Shown here piece by piece: positions 1-15,000 of a DNA stretch of 64,000 bases. This stretch comes from Opitutia bacterium UBA7876 (lineage in GTDB: Bacteria > Verrucomicrobiota > Verrucomicrobiia > Opitutales > Seribacteraceae): positions 25,602-89,601 of the forward strand of contig DLRY01000047.1 in the NCBI GenBank assembly GCA_002500665.1, written 5' to 3'. The first letter of the stretch is position 1; each line of letters starts with the position of its first letter. The notes beneath the pieces were generated by a model that made no database searches, had not been told where the DNA came from, and saw nothing but the letters and a program-made list of their open reading frames with translations. A program made the position numbers and the translations under genes.

Positions 1-3000
1 CAATGGGGCGGGCAAAACCAGCTCAGTACCGGAAGCAACGACGACATGTACATCGGCAGGCGGTGGAACAATGGCCAGAGGTTCGTCGGGAGCATCGACG
101 ACGTCAGGCTCTATTCGGTGGCCTTTACCGACTTCGAGGTCGAGATGCTCTACGGCGAGTCCAAGGGCTCGCCCCTCGACGTCGGCACGGACAACTACAC
201 CATCTCGGTGTGGGCTCGGCCTACCGTTCTTGCCCCGGAAGTGGAGTACGATTTCGCAACCGCCTGGTACGAGGGTGGAGGCGGCGAATACATGCAGGTA
301 CGGTTGGCCCAGGGTACGGTCCCTCAGGCCAGTTACAACACCATGACCATCTTCAACCCGGGGGACCCCTCCCAGGCGGCCATCCTCCCCGGGGGCGTGA
401 CGGAGAGGATTTTCGATGGTTCCTTCAACAACAACCAGCTCGATCCGATCGATTCCGGTTCTGGTTTCATGACGAGGGGGGATTATGTCTACGAGGACAC
501 GGCTTTCGCCATTCCGATCGATTTCAACGGTGGTGCGGTGGATGGACGCACGGGTGGGCTGACCGGTAACGATACCTTGGGCGGTCTTTGGTTCGGCAAG
601 CTGAGGATCGGAAAGACGGGGTTCCTCAGGTCGGGCACGGTGACTTTCGGTACCCGGAGCGACGACGGGAGCGTGTTCTGGATCGACTTGGACCGTGACG
701 GTACCTTTTCCAAGACCGGGGCCAAGGGGAGCGAGTTGATCGTCGACAACAAAGGCAACCACGGCCAGCGCAACCGAGTGGGCTCGGTCGGTCTGGGTTT
801 CAACGCCCCTTTGCTTTCGCGCGAGGGCCTGGCCGAGGACAAGGGACTGACGGTCGGCGTCGAGGGCTATACCTCCGCTTCCCATGCCACGGAGAGCGGA
901 GCGATGAAGGCGTCGGCCACCCAAGCTATGGAGGCCGGCAAGTGGCACCACTTGGCTTCCGTAGTCGATCGTGAGCAAGGGAGCCTGCGTCATTACCTCA
1001 ACGGCATGCTCGTCGGGGAGGAATTCTTCGCACCCGGAACCCTTGGGGAGCCCACCCTCGGAGATTGGTTTCTCGGTGGAATGCCTTCGCTCGACCGCTA
1101 CCATGGCTTGCTCGATGATGCCCGCATTTACTCGGTCGCCCTCGACGACTCGGAAATCGCCAGGATCTACAATGGCGGTGAGGGAGACATGGGCCTGGTC
1201 GGCGTCTACGGCGCTCCTGCCATCAGTAATGCCGCTTCCATTCCCGTTACCTTGCGTTTCGAACGCTTCGAGGAACCGGTGGCGGTTGTCGGTCTCGATG
1301 CCTCCGATCTGCAGGCCGCCGTGGTCAATGGCACGGTCACCGGTTTCAGTTCTCCCGATGGAAACCTTACCTTTACCTTCAACCTGGTCCCTGACGCCAA
1401 CGTCAGTTCGGTCGATTTGAACCTTCCCAAGGGGGCCGGGAGCTTCGGTGGGGACCCCACCCTAGCCGCCTCCATGCAGGTGAAGATGGTCCCTCCCATA
1501 CAAGCCAAGGACGACCTCGTGAACTGGTGGTGGCTGGACGATGCCCGCGGGACGGCTGTCCTCGACAGTATATACGACCAACCCGGCGAGCTGAAGGGAA
1601 TGACGTCTTGGTCGCCCGATGCCAAGTTCGGCACTTCCCTTGTTTTTCAGCAACCCGGCGACCACGCCGACCTGGGACCACCCTCGACCAACTGGAATAA
1701 TGACAGCTTCAGCCTGTCCTTCTGGTTCAAGCGCGACGAGGAGGGCTTTTCCTGGTCCGGTCACGAGGTTTCCAACGTCATGGTCGCCCTCAACGGCAGC
1801 AATGGATCGACCCTGGAACTCGGCACCAAGGGCTCGGCCATCGAGCTGTACTTGACCACGCTCGGTCGATCGGAGCGTACCATTCTCGGTTCCGGAATCT
1901 CCGACGACGTGTGGCACTATTTGACCCTGACCTATGACGCCAATGCCACCGATGGCGTTGAGTTGGAGGTGTTCATGGATGGGGAGTCGCTTGGCTCGAC
2001 CAACCGTTTCGGGGGAGCCATGCAGGTTCAGCCCGACGACCGCTGGTATTTCGGATTGGCCTCCCCTTCCAACCCGACCGCGGGCCGGTTTATCGGGAAC
2101 CTCGACGACGTCCGTTTCTTCGACCGGGCCCTCAGCCTCGGGGAGCACCGGATCATTTGCAACGACGGCCGGGGCGATCTAGCCTTGACGGTGGACGTGA
2201 CGGTTCCCAGCCAAACCCACCAAAATCCCGTCCACGTCGATCTGAATTTCCGCAAGTACGGGCAAGCGTGGCCCGTCGAGCTCAATGCAACTCGATACAC
2301 CGCCCCGAACACCGATTTTATAACCTCTACCAGCGGGACGGGAACCTTTCATCGTCTCGAGCTCAACGTGACTGCGGATCCTGCCATTTTTCAGATCAAC
2401 CTGCTGGAAGGTCTGGGAAGGGATTCGGAGGGTGCCTTGAGCGCTCCCGTGACGGTTTCCCTCGGCTTTGGCCGGCCCATTACGCGTCTTGACGCCCTGC
2501 AGGCCTGGTGGACCTTCGATGAGGGGACAGGTACGGTGGTGAACGATTACCTTGGTCGATTCTCGGGTAACTTCGAGAGCGATGGAAGCGCCGACGTAAC
2601 CTTCGACACGGGCAAGTTCGGAACCGCCCTGCGTTTTCCGCAGAATGCCTGGGTCGAGACCAACGCCATGAGCTCGGCGCTACGGATCGATGGGAACAAG
2701 CCCCGTACGATCTCCTTTTGGATGTACGTCGAAAATGGTCAAAAGAACCAGGCCGGGGTTTATGGGATCGGCCGTAGGGCCTGCCCCAACGGGACTCACC
2801 AGCTTTGGGCAATCCGTTCCTTCTGGGATGGCAACTATCGGCGTTTTCGTTCCCAGCACTGGTGTTGGGATCCGGACGTCTACGTCAATGAGGGTGTCCG
2901 GGACAAGTGGACTCACGTGGCTCACATTTACACCGGAACCAACGTCCAGGTCTGCGTGAACGGAACCATGCGCAGAGACTGGGTCAGGGAGGGCATCGAT

Positions 3001-6000
3001 ACGGGCGTAACCTTCCCCCTGCAATTCGGTCGCTTCACCGAGGAGGACAACAACATGAACAGAACCTTCAAGGGCTTGATCGATGATTTTCGGGTCTACT
3101 CGGTTCCTTTTCAGATTTCCGACGTCCAGCTCCTCTACGGAAACGGTTATGGTGACTTGAGCGTCCTTCCGACCTTCGCTCTTCCCCGCATAGTGGACGC
3201 CGAGCCGGTCGACGGTGAGGTTAGGTTCAACCGTGGTGGCCAGGAAGTAGAGGTCTATGGCTTCGATGCCTCCGATTTCTCCTTCACCAACGGTTCGGTC
3301 GTGGGCGGGCCGACCCGCATAAGCCCGGGCGTCTATACTTTCCAGTTGACCTTGGACAACTTCAATCAGGATGCGGTGCTCTCCTTGCCGCAGGGCGTTC
3401 TGACTGATGATCCCCGCTACGCTCAGCCCAACGAGGCCGCCCAGACTACGACCCGCAAGATGTTCCGTGCCGTTACCCGTGGCGATGAGCTTTTGGCCTG
3501 GTGGCCCTTTGATACGGACTCTTTGGGTGGAACCACCGTGACCAGCCAGACGCCCGGGGCCGATTCCGCCACCCTTTTCGACGCGGAGGTCTCGCCTTAC
3601 GGCCGGTTCGGAAAGGGGGTGCGATTCGACGTAGAGCAGACCGGCGCACGCATGAGGCACGATGGAAACGGGGTGGACGTGGCATCCAACAGCTGGTCCA
3701 TGGCGGCTTGGTTCAAAAACTTGATCCCACCTGTATCCAGCGGCAGAAGCACGCTTTTCCGAGGACAGGACAAACAAAGCAACCAGGACTGGGACCGCTA
3801 TGTTTTGATTCGTGGCAGCAACCGTTTTCTTCATTCCTATGATGGGGCGGATGGAAACTGGAACAACCGCTACCGTTCTTCCGACTACGAGATGGATCCG
3901 GTGGCCCTGCAGGGCTGGCACCATATCGTTGCGGTATCGCTCGGTAACCGAACCCGTTTCTACCTCGATGGCGTTTACGTCGGCGATGCGGACCGCCAGG
4001 AACAAAGCGACGTCTACTACATTGGCAATTCCAGCGACAACGAGCTGTTCGCGGAGCACCTGGACGATGTTCGGATTTATGGTGTAAGCCTCAATGACGT
4101 TGAGATCAAGGCCGTTTACGGCGGAGGCTTCGGAGACCAGTTTACCTCGGTAAGGATGGAGGACAACTCGACCTCCGACTCCGTCCCGAGAGCTTTCCAG
4201 GTAACCTTCGGCAGGAATGACGCAAATCAGTCGGTCACGGGGGTTCTGCCCTCGGACTGGAACCTGTCCTCGGGAACGATTGCGGCACTTTCTCCCAATG
4301 GAACCGGTAACTACCGGATGACCGTCAACCCCGATGCGTCCTCCCGTTTTGCTTTTCTCGACCTTGCCCCGGGGAGCCTGCAGGATGACTCCGGCAGGGA
4401 CGTCGAGGGCTTCAGGTACGATTTCGCGTCGCACGAGCGGGTTTACCGGGACTCCGATCTTCTGAGCCGCTGGAGCTTCGAGGAAAGCAACGGCACCAAG
4501 ATACGGGATTTGGCCAAGGGCCGTAACGACGGTTTTCTCACGGGCAATGCCCAACTTGGGCCCGGAAGGTTCGGGCAGGGACTGGTTCTCGATGGCACAG
4601 GGGATTATCTCAAAATCCCGAACATCAGAGGCTTCTTCGCGGAAGGCAACCTCACCATCTCCGCCTGGGTGCGGCTGGACGGCCTGGGATTCAGCAGCAA
4701 CACCGACGACTCGGCCGTTTTCTCGACCGACGGCAACGGGCAGGACACCGCGCTGCTATGGTACAACGTCAATGCCGCGGGTACCTCCAACCGTACCTAT
4801 ACCTTCAACCTCGGTTCCACGGGAACCGCTCTGAACCGCCTGGATGGTCCGGACGGCGTGGCCAGGCAGGCCAAGTGGCAGCACCTGGTTGCCGTGATGA
4901 AGGGAGTGGAGCGTTTTCTCTACGTCGATGGAGAACTGGTTGCTCAGATGCCTCTCTCCGGACTTGGCTCGCTCCACATGGAGGGCAATGACGCGAGGAT
5001 CGGCAGTTGGAGCTCGTCGGGCGACTATGACTTTGCGGGTGTGATCGACGAGGTCAGGTTCTACCGTGAATCCTTTACTCAGGCGGACGTCTCCGTCCTT
5101 TACGGCCAAGGCTTCGGTGACTTGGGCGTCATCCCCATCCTCTCGGTCGAGTCGATGAACTCGGCGGCGTCCATGCAGGGCAGGCTGGACTTCTACCGCT
5201 TCGGGGTGCCCGTGGGGGTTACCGGACTGACCCTTGCGGATCTCAACGTGTCGGGTGGCAGCGCATCCAACCTTACGCCCGACGGCTTGGGCTTCGTCTT
5301 CGACCTTGCCGCCCTAACCCATCCTTCCCGCGTAACCGTCCAGGTCGACCAAGGGGCTGCCCAGTCGGGTTCCATTCCCACTTCGGAGATCAGTTATTCC
5401 TTCTTCCAGCATCCGCCCCTGACTGCCTCGTCGAGCCTTTCGGCCTGGTATCTCTTCGAGGAGAGGGACGGGGCCGAGATAGCGGATTTTTCCGGGAACG
5501 ACAACCCCTTCACCATCAGCCCGGCCGATGGGGGAAGCCTCATTGCCGGCAAGTTCGGTCGGTCTCTCTCCATCGGGGCGGGCGAGTCGGCCAGCGCAGA
5601 TGGGGGCCGGTTGGCTCTCACCAGCTCGCTGTCCTTGTCCGTCTGGACGAAGATTCGAGAGGATGACTTCGGGCTGATCGTGGGCAACGGGCAGTTCCGG
5701 CTCGAGTACCACGACGACAACACGATCCGGGCCTTCGTCCGTATCGGCAACAACTGGAATGAAGTCCGCTCCCGCTCCATCCTCGGCCGATGGGCCCATT
5801 ATGCGGCGACCTATGATGGTTCCGAGCTTGCACTCTACGTCGATGGGCGGAAGGTTGCCTATCTCCCCGCCTCGGGAACGCTTTTTGCCAGCAACGACGC
5901 CCTCCAGTTGGGCGTTGGAACCCAGATGGAGGTGGATGACTTGAGGGTTTATTCCACGGCTTTGTCCGATGCGGAAATTCTTCGCCTTCATGGCTCTGGT

Positions 6001-9000
6001 TCCGGAGACCTCGGGTTGCGTCCGTTGGTCGTCGGTTCAACCCCCTTCGTCAGTGATCCTTCGCCCAGCCTAACGGCCACTTTCATGGAGGGCAACCAGA
6101 CCACTTACGTAGGTGGCCTGCTTTCGGGTGAACTCAACGCCAGTGGAGCCAGCGTGCAGTCCTTTGCCGACAATGCCTCGGTTGACTATACCTTCCAGCT
6201 GAGCCCCTCTACTCACCCGTCCGTGGTACGCGTCGAAGTTCCCTTTGATGCGGTGGCCAAGGAGGGCAACCGGAGCCAAGGAGGGGCCTACGAATTTCAC
6301 CATCGGATCGTGACCTCCGTGGAGGACGACCTCCTTGCCTGGTACACGATGGATGATTTCAGCGGAACCAAGGTGCTGGATGCCTCCGGCCGGGAGAGGC
6401 ACGCCAAGTACGTCGGCCTCGACGCCACTACCGTGGGCGGGGGAAGCGTGACCTCCTCCAACTCTCATGGGACCTACACTGCCGCCAAGGCCTTCGATAA
6501 CGTCGATAACGCCGCCGCCGGGCGCTGGCTGGCCCGCCAGAACCAATTGCCCAACGTTTTCGTCCGCTATGATTTCGGAACCCCTACTGCCATCGCGAGC
6601 TACCGGATCGTTCCTCAGCAATGGCAAACCGCCAACCGCTCCCCCAAGGCCTGGACGCTGCAGGGCTCGAACGATGACGCATCCTGGACGGTCCTCGACA
6701 GCGTAACCGATCAAACGGGCTGGGTTCAGTGGGAGGGAAGAACCTTCGATGTCTCGGTTCCGCAGAGTTTCCGCTACTACAAGGTCGTGTTCTCCGAGGC
6801 GACGGGAACCAACAATTGGCTGGGCATTGCGGAAATCGACCTATACTCCAGTTATGCCGTCACCGCTGGAAAACTCGGCACTTCGGTCGACTTTGACGGA
6901 GACTATATCCAGCTTCCCTTCCGCATGGACCAGAGCGGTAGCGGGAACGGGATGACGTTCTCGGCCTGGATCAATCCGGACCAGGTCAACGACAAGACCA
7001 TTTTCTCTACCGACGACGGAGGTTGGGACTGGACCATGGAACTCCGTCTCGGTTCTCTCTCGACTTGGGAAGGGAACAACCAGGTTAATTCGCTTTTCCA
7101 GGTTTTCCCGGACAACTGGTATCACGTGGTGGCCGTCTTCAATCCGGTGCAGGCCCGTACGACCCTCTACCTCAACGGGGAATCCACCACCCTCGACTCG
7201 CTCGGACTGGATGCCAGCTCGGAGCTGATCCGGGTAGCCCAAGGATACTGGGGACGCACCTTCGATGGCCGAATCGACGACGTCCGCATCTGGGGGCGCC
7301 CCCTTTCCATCAGTGAGGTCGCCGGGCTCTGGGGTAACGGGATGGGAGATTTGGGGCCACAGGCCCGGTTCGACTTCCAGAGCCCCGCCTTCGGCCAAAC
7401 CGTGGAAGGTACCCTCTCCTTCAATCAGTCCATATCCGACTTCAATGCCTCGCAGGATCTCGTCTTGTCTGGAATGACCCTGCAAAGCTCGACCCCCGTG
7501 CCGGGGTCGGACAACTCGAGGTATCACCTCGTGTTCACTCCCACTTCCTACGTTCCGGGTTCCCTTTCCATGACCCTCTCCTCAAGCGCCGTCACCGATC
7601 CGTTCGGAATGGTCAATTCCCAAGTATCCTCGACCATCGACTTCAGGCCTCACAGGGTTCGGGAGGGTGATCTCTCCATGTGGTGGAAACTGGATGAGGG
7701 CGCCGGGACCGATGCGCTCGATTCCGCCGGCGCAGACTCAAACGGTTCCGGATCCCCCAGTTGGTCGGCTTCCTCCAAATTCGGCCCGGCGGCCATATCC
7801 TTCGACGGAACGGACGGAAAGGCGGTTCTGCTTGGGGCGGGCCTTCCCGCCGACGGTCAATCAGTATCCCTTTCCTTCTGGGTTTATCCCGAAAGTTCGG
7901 ACTTTCATGTCTTCAGCTTGGACGGATCGACCCCTTCCCTGTCGGTATCCCTGCGCAACCAGCGTCCCCTCTTTTCCCTGGAGGGCCTCGACCAGCAAAC
8001 TCTTCCTGGAACACCAAGAGAGGAGTTTTGGGCCAAAGGCTTTCTACCCCTAAACGAGTGGAGCCACCTGTGCCTCGTGTACGACTTGTTCCGCCGGAGC
8101 GTCCGTTTTTACCTCAACGGCTCCCCCGACAGCGAGTCCTCCTTCGCCGGAGGTCAGCTTTTCCCTCTTGCCAAGGCCCTCAGGCTGGGCCCTCAGGATG
8201 GAGCGCAGGCCGCCGCAACCATCGGGCGGATTGATGAATTCAGGATTTACGGGGTCGCTCTTTCCGATTCCGAGGTGAGCCGCCTGCATGGCGGCGGCCA
8301 AGGTGATTTCTACCAGCGGTCCATTGAGATGACGCACTCGGACGGGTTCGAGTTGCCGAGGAAGGTCCGGGTCCGCTTCCTCGAGGATGGTTTCCCCGTA
8401 TCGATCGACGGCTTTGATCCGTCAGACTACTCGGTGACCAGCGCCAGCGGTTCGACCCCGATCATGGTTTCCCAGGGAGTCTACGAGGTTGAACTGACGC
8501 CTTCCAATGCCGCTTCTTCGGCGACCATGAACCTGACCGTCAACGGTGCCGCCATCCAGACTGTTTTCGGCGAGGCCTTCGCCTCGACCCAAGCGTCCGT
8601 TCCCTATGACGTTCAATTGCCTTCGGTCACGTCCGCGGCCGTCTCGAACTGGGCAAAGGGAGTCTTCGGGTCGTTCCAAGTCTCGACCGACTATGCGTCA
8701 AGCGTGAGCGTCGGGGGCTTGCCTGCAGGAATCGACTTTAATGCCTCGACCGGCCTTCTTTCCGGTATCCCGCAGTCTCCGGGGTCGACCGCCGTCTCCA
8801 TTACGGCATCCAATCCGATGGGAAGCAATCCTCAGAATCATCAACTGACGGTCTACGATCCCACGGCCTTCGCCGCCCGCATGGTGATCAACCCCGTAGG
8901 GGCCGTGGCCGGAGAACGCCCCCGCAACCTTCCCGGCCTGCTCGTTCAACTGGATGCGTCTTCCCTGTCCGACGCCAATGGCTCGGTTCTTTCCTCCTGG

Positions 9001-12000
9001 CCGGATTCCTCCGGAAGCGGTCACTCCCTGGACGAGGTCCGTGGGCTTCCCAGAGCTACTCTCAGTCCCTCCTTGGGCGGAGCCAAGGTTGTTTCCTTCG
9101 ATGGATTCTCGCAACTCTACTCGACCTACGACTTCAGTTCGACCCTAACCGAGTACACCATTCTCGTCCTGGCCCGCCATTCCGGCGACTCCAATGAAAC
9201 CATCGTCGGTTCGGTCGGTTCGGACTGGGTCTTCGGCTGGGGGGGCGGGAGTTCCGCTTATTGGAAGATGGGTGCCACGCTGGGCCAATCCGTTCCCGCC
9301 GACCGTTCCTGGCATCTCATGGCGGGTACCTTCGACGCTGCTGGAAACACCGTCCTTTGGCGTGATGGAGTCAAGGTGATCGACCAAGCCGTTGCCACCG
9401 GCGCCGACTCGGTTCCTCGTCGACTTTCCCTAGGCGGATCGGGAACCAACCTTAATTTTTCAAACTCGGAGGTCGCCGAGGTTCTCCTTTTCGACCGCCT
9501 CCTCAACGATTCCGAGTTTTCCGCGATGCAACAGTACCTGCGCGTCAAATGGCAGGGAGGATCCCTGGCCGATTTTCCCTTGCTTGTGCGGATGGGTTCT
9601 GCTTTCCATCCCGATTTCTCCCATGCTTCGTTCGCCGATCCGGTCAACGGCGCGGACTTGCGTTTCTTCGACGGGCAAAACCGCGAACTGATCCATGAGG
9701 TCGATGAATGGAATGCCTCCGGGGCGACGTCCGTCTGGGTACAGGTGAAGGACTTGCATCCCGATTCGGCGATCGTCGCCTACTGGGGCAATTCCAACGA
9801 CGTCACTCCACCGGCCTACCGGTCGGATGGATCCCTCTGGTCCGGTTTCGAGGGCGTCTGGCATCTCGATGATGCCCTCGACTCTTCCGGCAATTCGAGG
9901 ACGGGGACGGTCAATGGAGGCGCCGTCCCGGGCTCATCCGGCGTCGTGGGACAAGGAATCTCTCTCGATGGTACGGATGACTCCCTCTCCTTTACCGGTT
10001 ATCCTGGGATTACCGGTTCGGGGGCCCGCTCCTTCTCCCTCTGGCTCAAGTCCAACCAGTCCAGCAGCGGGGTCGTCGGTTGGGGTGCGGCCGGAAACCT
10101 CTGGAACCTGGCCTGGGATGCCCAGGGTCCTTACCTCATTACCGATAACGCCGGAGGAAGGCGACAAGGCTCCTCCCCGGGAACGGGCAACGACCAATGG
10201 CGTCACTTGAGCGTTTCCTATCCAGGGTCCGGCAGCGACTTGAACCAGACGAGGATCTACCTGGACGGTCGTCTCGTCGATTCACCAGTCTCATCGGTTT
10301 CCGGTGTCGTCAATACTCAGGCCGGGGCCGGGCTTGCCCTCGGTTCCCTGCACGATGGTTCGTCCCGCATGAATGGAACCGTGGACGAGGCCAGGTTGTC
10401 CTCCGTAGCCCGTGGTCACGCTTGGGCAAGGCATTCCTATGAAAACCAGAAGCCCGGTTCGACCTTCCTGCAGCTGGACCTCCAGTACGTATCCGCCCCG
10501 GTCCTTCCGGCCGACCTGAACCTGACCGTCGTGATCGGTCAGGCCATGAGCTACCAGCTCAGGAGCGAGCCGCCGGCGACCCTTTACGCCATCACGTCCG
10601 GTTCCCTGCCTCCGAGCCTCAGTTTTAATGCCGCCACGGGAGTGATTTCGGGAACGGCTTCCGGTTCTCCCGGTTCATTCAATCTCTCCATAACCGCATC
10701 CAATTCCAAGGGTAGCGGTTCCACCGTTCTCTCCATAGATTCCAAGTCCGCGGTGGAGGCGCCTACCATTGGCATCGGTTCCGTAACGGGAGTAGCCGGA
10801 AGGACCGTAGATCTGCAGGGCGACTTGTCCGACTCGGGCGGAGTGTCCAATGCCGTGACCGTATACTTCGGGGATACGGATGGAATTGAGAACCCCGTCG
10901 ACTGGAACCATAGCTTGGCTCTGGGTAATTTCGACCAAGGCCCTGTGGTTGCTTCCTTGAGTGGCCTGGATAGTGGAGAGACCTACTTTTACCGTTTCTC
11001 ATCCACCAACCCGGCGGGGACGGACTGGTCCGGGCCAGGCAGTTTTACCACCCTCTCCTTCGACCAGGGCACCCTTCGTTTCGATACGGGTGAGAACGAA
11101 CTGGATACGACGGCCGGCCTGTACTGGAACAAGGGGGCGGGCGAGTTCAAGGTGATGGATGCAAACTTCAGCACGGTCAACTACTTGGCTCCGGACGGCA
11201 CTTCCTGGATGATCACCAAGGCCAATTTTCACTTCCCATCCGACTTTTACCTCGGACCGAACCTTACCGGAGTATTGTTGGAGGGCGTAAATGCGCTTTC
11301 CATATCCAGCGACGGCAACGTGACCCTTGCCAAAAGTCTTTACGGTTCCCCTGCTCCGGGTGCGCCTCACGTGTCCAACGGCACCCTCCTCGATGGGTAT
11401 GACGCCTACTACGGGGACGATTCCGGGAAGGGTCACCGCCTGGGCCGAGGCGCCTTGGGTGGCTTTGGCGGCGGGCAAGGGCCGGGCAAGGGCAGAAGCT
11501 TGGGCAGCAACAGCGCGGGCGGTCTTTCCGGTGGTGGCGGATCCTACGCGGGCGAAGGGGGCCCGGGAGCTTCCGGGCCAGGCGGCATCAGGTACGGATC
11601 AGGTGGCCTTGGTATCCTCATGGGAGGGTCTGGGGGCGGCTTGGGCAACTTGGGCGAGGCTGCGGCCGGCGGTGGAGCCATCGAAATCATTTCAGCGGGC
11701 CGATTGTCCATCGAGCCGGGCGTCGTCGTTTCCATGAATGGCGGCGCGGTGATCGTGAACCCCAACCAAGGCGCCTATTATTCCGGGGGTTCCGGTTCGG
11801 GTGGAGCCATCAGGCTGGTCGCCCAGAGCATTTCGAACAAAGGCACCCTGCAGGCACGGGGCGGCGATTCTTCCGGCATGGATGCTCGCGAACCGGGGGT
11901 TCGTTTCCTCTCCAACGCGGGTGGAGCCGGTGGCGGAGGTCGTATAGCCTTCCTCGTGGATGGGCAACTCGATCAAGGTAGCGTAAATGTGGACGGAGGC

Positions 12001-15000
12001 AGGGCCAATGGGGATGGCATGGCTGGAATGATGGGGAGTGTCTTCATAGGTCCCAAGTCCCCTTCCTCTCCGGTCGACTTGAACCTTACTGACGGAACCT
12101 TGGTTTTTGATACCGCGGGGGCTTGGACGCATACCTCCGGAGCCCGAGGGAAGGGCACGGTCTCGCGTTCCGTCTTTTCCGAGAGTGGATCCAGTTTCGG
12201 GTATGGGGTTTGTACCTTTTCGTTCGGGCATTTGGATTTGGGGCCCGGAGTCTCGGTCGTGGTTCGAGGTTCCAATTCAATGGTTCTGCAAGTCGATGGG
12301 AACGCGACTCTATCCACCAAGGTTGCGGCCGACGGTCAAAGCGGACTGCAGGGAATCTATTCGGGAATTCCCGGAGCGGGCGGCTGGCCCTCCGGGCGCG
12401 GCCTGAGGGACACCGAGAACAACGGCAACCTCCATCCGGCTCTTGACGGTCAGGGGCCGGGAGGCGGACGCGGATACGAGACCGGCAAGTCCAATGGCGG
12501 CGGCAGTCATGCCGGGGTTGGCTCGGGTGGGATGAACCTGGGGGTTCCCGGCGTGACTTATGGTGATGCAAAAATCACTCACTTGATCGGCGGGTCCGGC
12601 GGTGGCCATGCTGCAACCGGGACGGGGAATTCGGGAGGTGGAGGCGGGGCCATATCCTTCCTTGTCGCCGGCGACTTCAGGCTCGAGGGCAACGGTAGTA
12701 TCTCCGCTTCCGGAGGAAAGGGTCAGCTTGATTCGGATTCATCAGGAGCGGGTGGCTCGGGTGGAGCGATCAGGATCCAGGCGGCCAATATATACAACTC
12801 CGGCCGAATCCTTGCCCAGGGAGGAGATTCCTTTGGTCTGGGAGGAGTCGGTGGCGGTGGCAGGATCGCCCTCGTTACGGCCGGAGCCCTCGTCGAGGGA
12901 GACCTCAATGCCTCCTCAGGCAGGTCCCTTTACGCAGCAGCCTCGGTCCATCGTTCCGCCGACTTGGTGGGGCACTGGAAGTTCGACGAGAACGCTTCCG
13001 TATCGGTGGCGACGGACTCGAGCGGCAACAACCTGCACGCCACCATCGTCGGATCTCCGCAGAGGCTCCCCGGCGTCCGGGATGGGGCCTTCTATTTCGA
13101 CGGTAACGACGACCGCGCCTTCGTTCCCTATGATTCCAAGCTGGCTCTTAATGCCTATACCGTTTCCCTCTGGGTCTACCCGGAGCGTAACAACGAGGGC
13201 TGGACCGGAATTTTCGGTCGCGGTAACGCCGGAGCCGGGAACACGAGGAATTACGCCGTCTTTCTCGGAAACTCGAGTCACGTTGATTCGCCTTTCATTC
13301 ATCACCGCTTCACGGAAGGAAGCAACTGGAGCGATGGTCCACCCAACCACTCTCTCACGGGATGGAACCAGTGGTATCACGTCGTTTGCTCAAACGGTGG
13401 AATTGGTTCGGTTGCCCGCACCTTCGTCAACGGGACCTTTTTCGAAGGTAACCTGATCCGTGAAAAACCCATTCTGGAAGATTTAGTCATCAATACCAGT
13501 TCTCCCCTTAACTTTGGCGTGGACCCGGATTCCGTGACTTCCGACAACCTCTTCTTCCTGGGGCGGATGGACGACGTGAGGCTCTACGACGTGCCGCTTG
13601 GTATCGAGGACGTAAAGATTATCCACCTCGGCGAGACGAGCTTGGATGGGATGAGGACCACGGGCACCGACGGGTCCATCCTCCGGGTTACCGTTCCCAC
13701 GCTCCCTGCCCTTCCCGACATCTCCCTGACCTACGGACAGGAAATCCTGTCTGCCGACTTGGGCGAACATCCGGGCATCACCTATTCCGTCTCGGGCCTT
13801 CCTCCCGGTTTGTCGAACCGGAAGACCTTCACCCCACCCGATCTACCTGGTCTTCTGTCCTGGTATGCCTCGGATAGAAACGGGAGCTTTGCCTTCCACG
13901 CGGACAGGGCATACGACCGCAACGATACCGTTGCCACAAGCGACCTTATTCTGGGCCTTGCCTTTGAGGAAGGCAATGGCTCCGTTGCCCTTGACTCCAC
14001 CGGCAACGGCAACCATGCCAAGGTTCTTAGCTCGACTCAGTGGACGACCGGCAAGTCCGGGGGCGGAATCTCCTTCGATGGCGATAACGATGGGGTTTAT
14101 TTCCCCAAGTTGAGCTACATGAATCAGCCAAGCGAGTTCACCCTATCCCTCTGGTTCAACCGCGCCACCGACAAAGTGGGGATGTCCACCAACAACGGAG
14201 TTGACAACGTCCTGGTTGCCCAAGGCGGGGCCACCTTCAACGACAACTTTGAGATTGGCACCTCGGGCTCCGAGCTCGAGGTCTACCTTGATTCGGGAAC
14301 CGGGGCGGAGGATGCCTTCCATGCCACCACGGGAGCGGGGATAGCGGATGGAGTCTGGAATCACCTTACGGTTACCTACGGAAATGGCCTCAAGGTCTAC
14401 CTCAACGGAACCCTCCGCCTGGACCGCCCGGAATTTTCCGGTCCGCTCGATTCTTCCCAGGACTCTCCCCTTTCCATCGGGGTCGCCAGAGTCTTTTCGG
14501 ACCAATGGGGTGATTTCGACGGTAGTATCGACGACTTCAGGATTTTTAGCCGCGAGCTGAACGCAACCGAGGTTTCTTCTCTCCATGGTGGAGGAAACGG
14601 TGATTTCTCCGCTACGGTCTATACCAGTTCCGAAAAGGGAAGAGTCTCCTCGTGGAACGATCTTTCCGGCAACGCCAGACATGCGGTCGCTCCCTTCGAG
14701 TCGGCCCCGCTCAAGGACTTCGATTCCCTCACTGGTTCGGATATGGTCTTCTTCGACTACGGCAAGAAGCTCTCCATCGAGGATTCCAGGACCATGCCCA
14801 TGACGGTGTTCATGGTGGGCAGAGAGAATGGGATCAGCTTGCCGAACCGAGAGCTCTTCACTTTTGCCGGATGGCGTCTTTCCAATAATGGCCGCTGGTC
14901 CCTCAGGAGATGGGACGACAACAACCCGAGCATCCTCTCCACCTCTCTTTCCAACATTCACTCGGTCGTCGGCTGGAAGTTCGACCGCTACGGTTATGAA

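Noticed and set aside
3..569. Frame-shifted frame starting at base 3
   Set aside because: Arginine/glycine-rich shadow of the LamG frame, without any family resemblance.
11400..12900. Glycine-rich region as a CRISPR or satellite array
   Set aside because: Repeats are protein-level and of irregular length; no regular spacer-repeat structure at DNA level. No CRISPR array is visible anywhere in the window.
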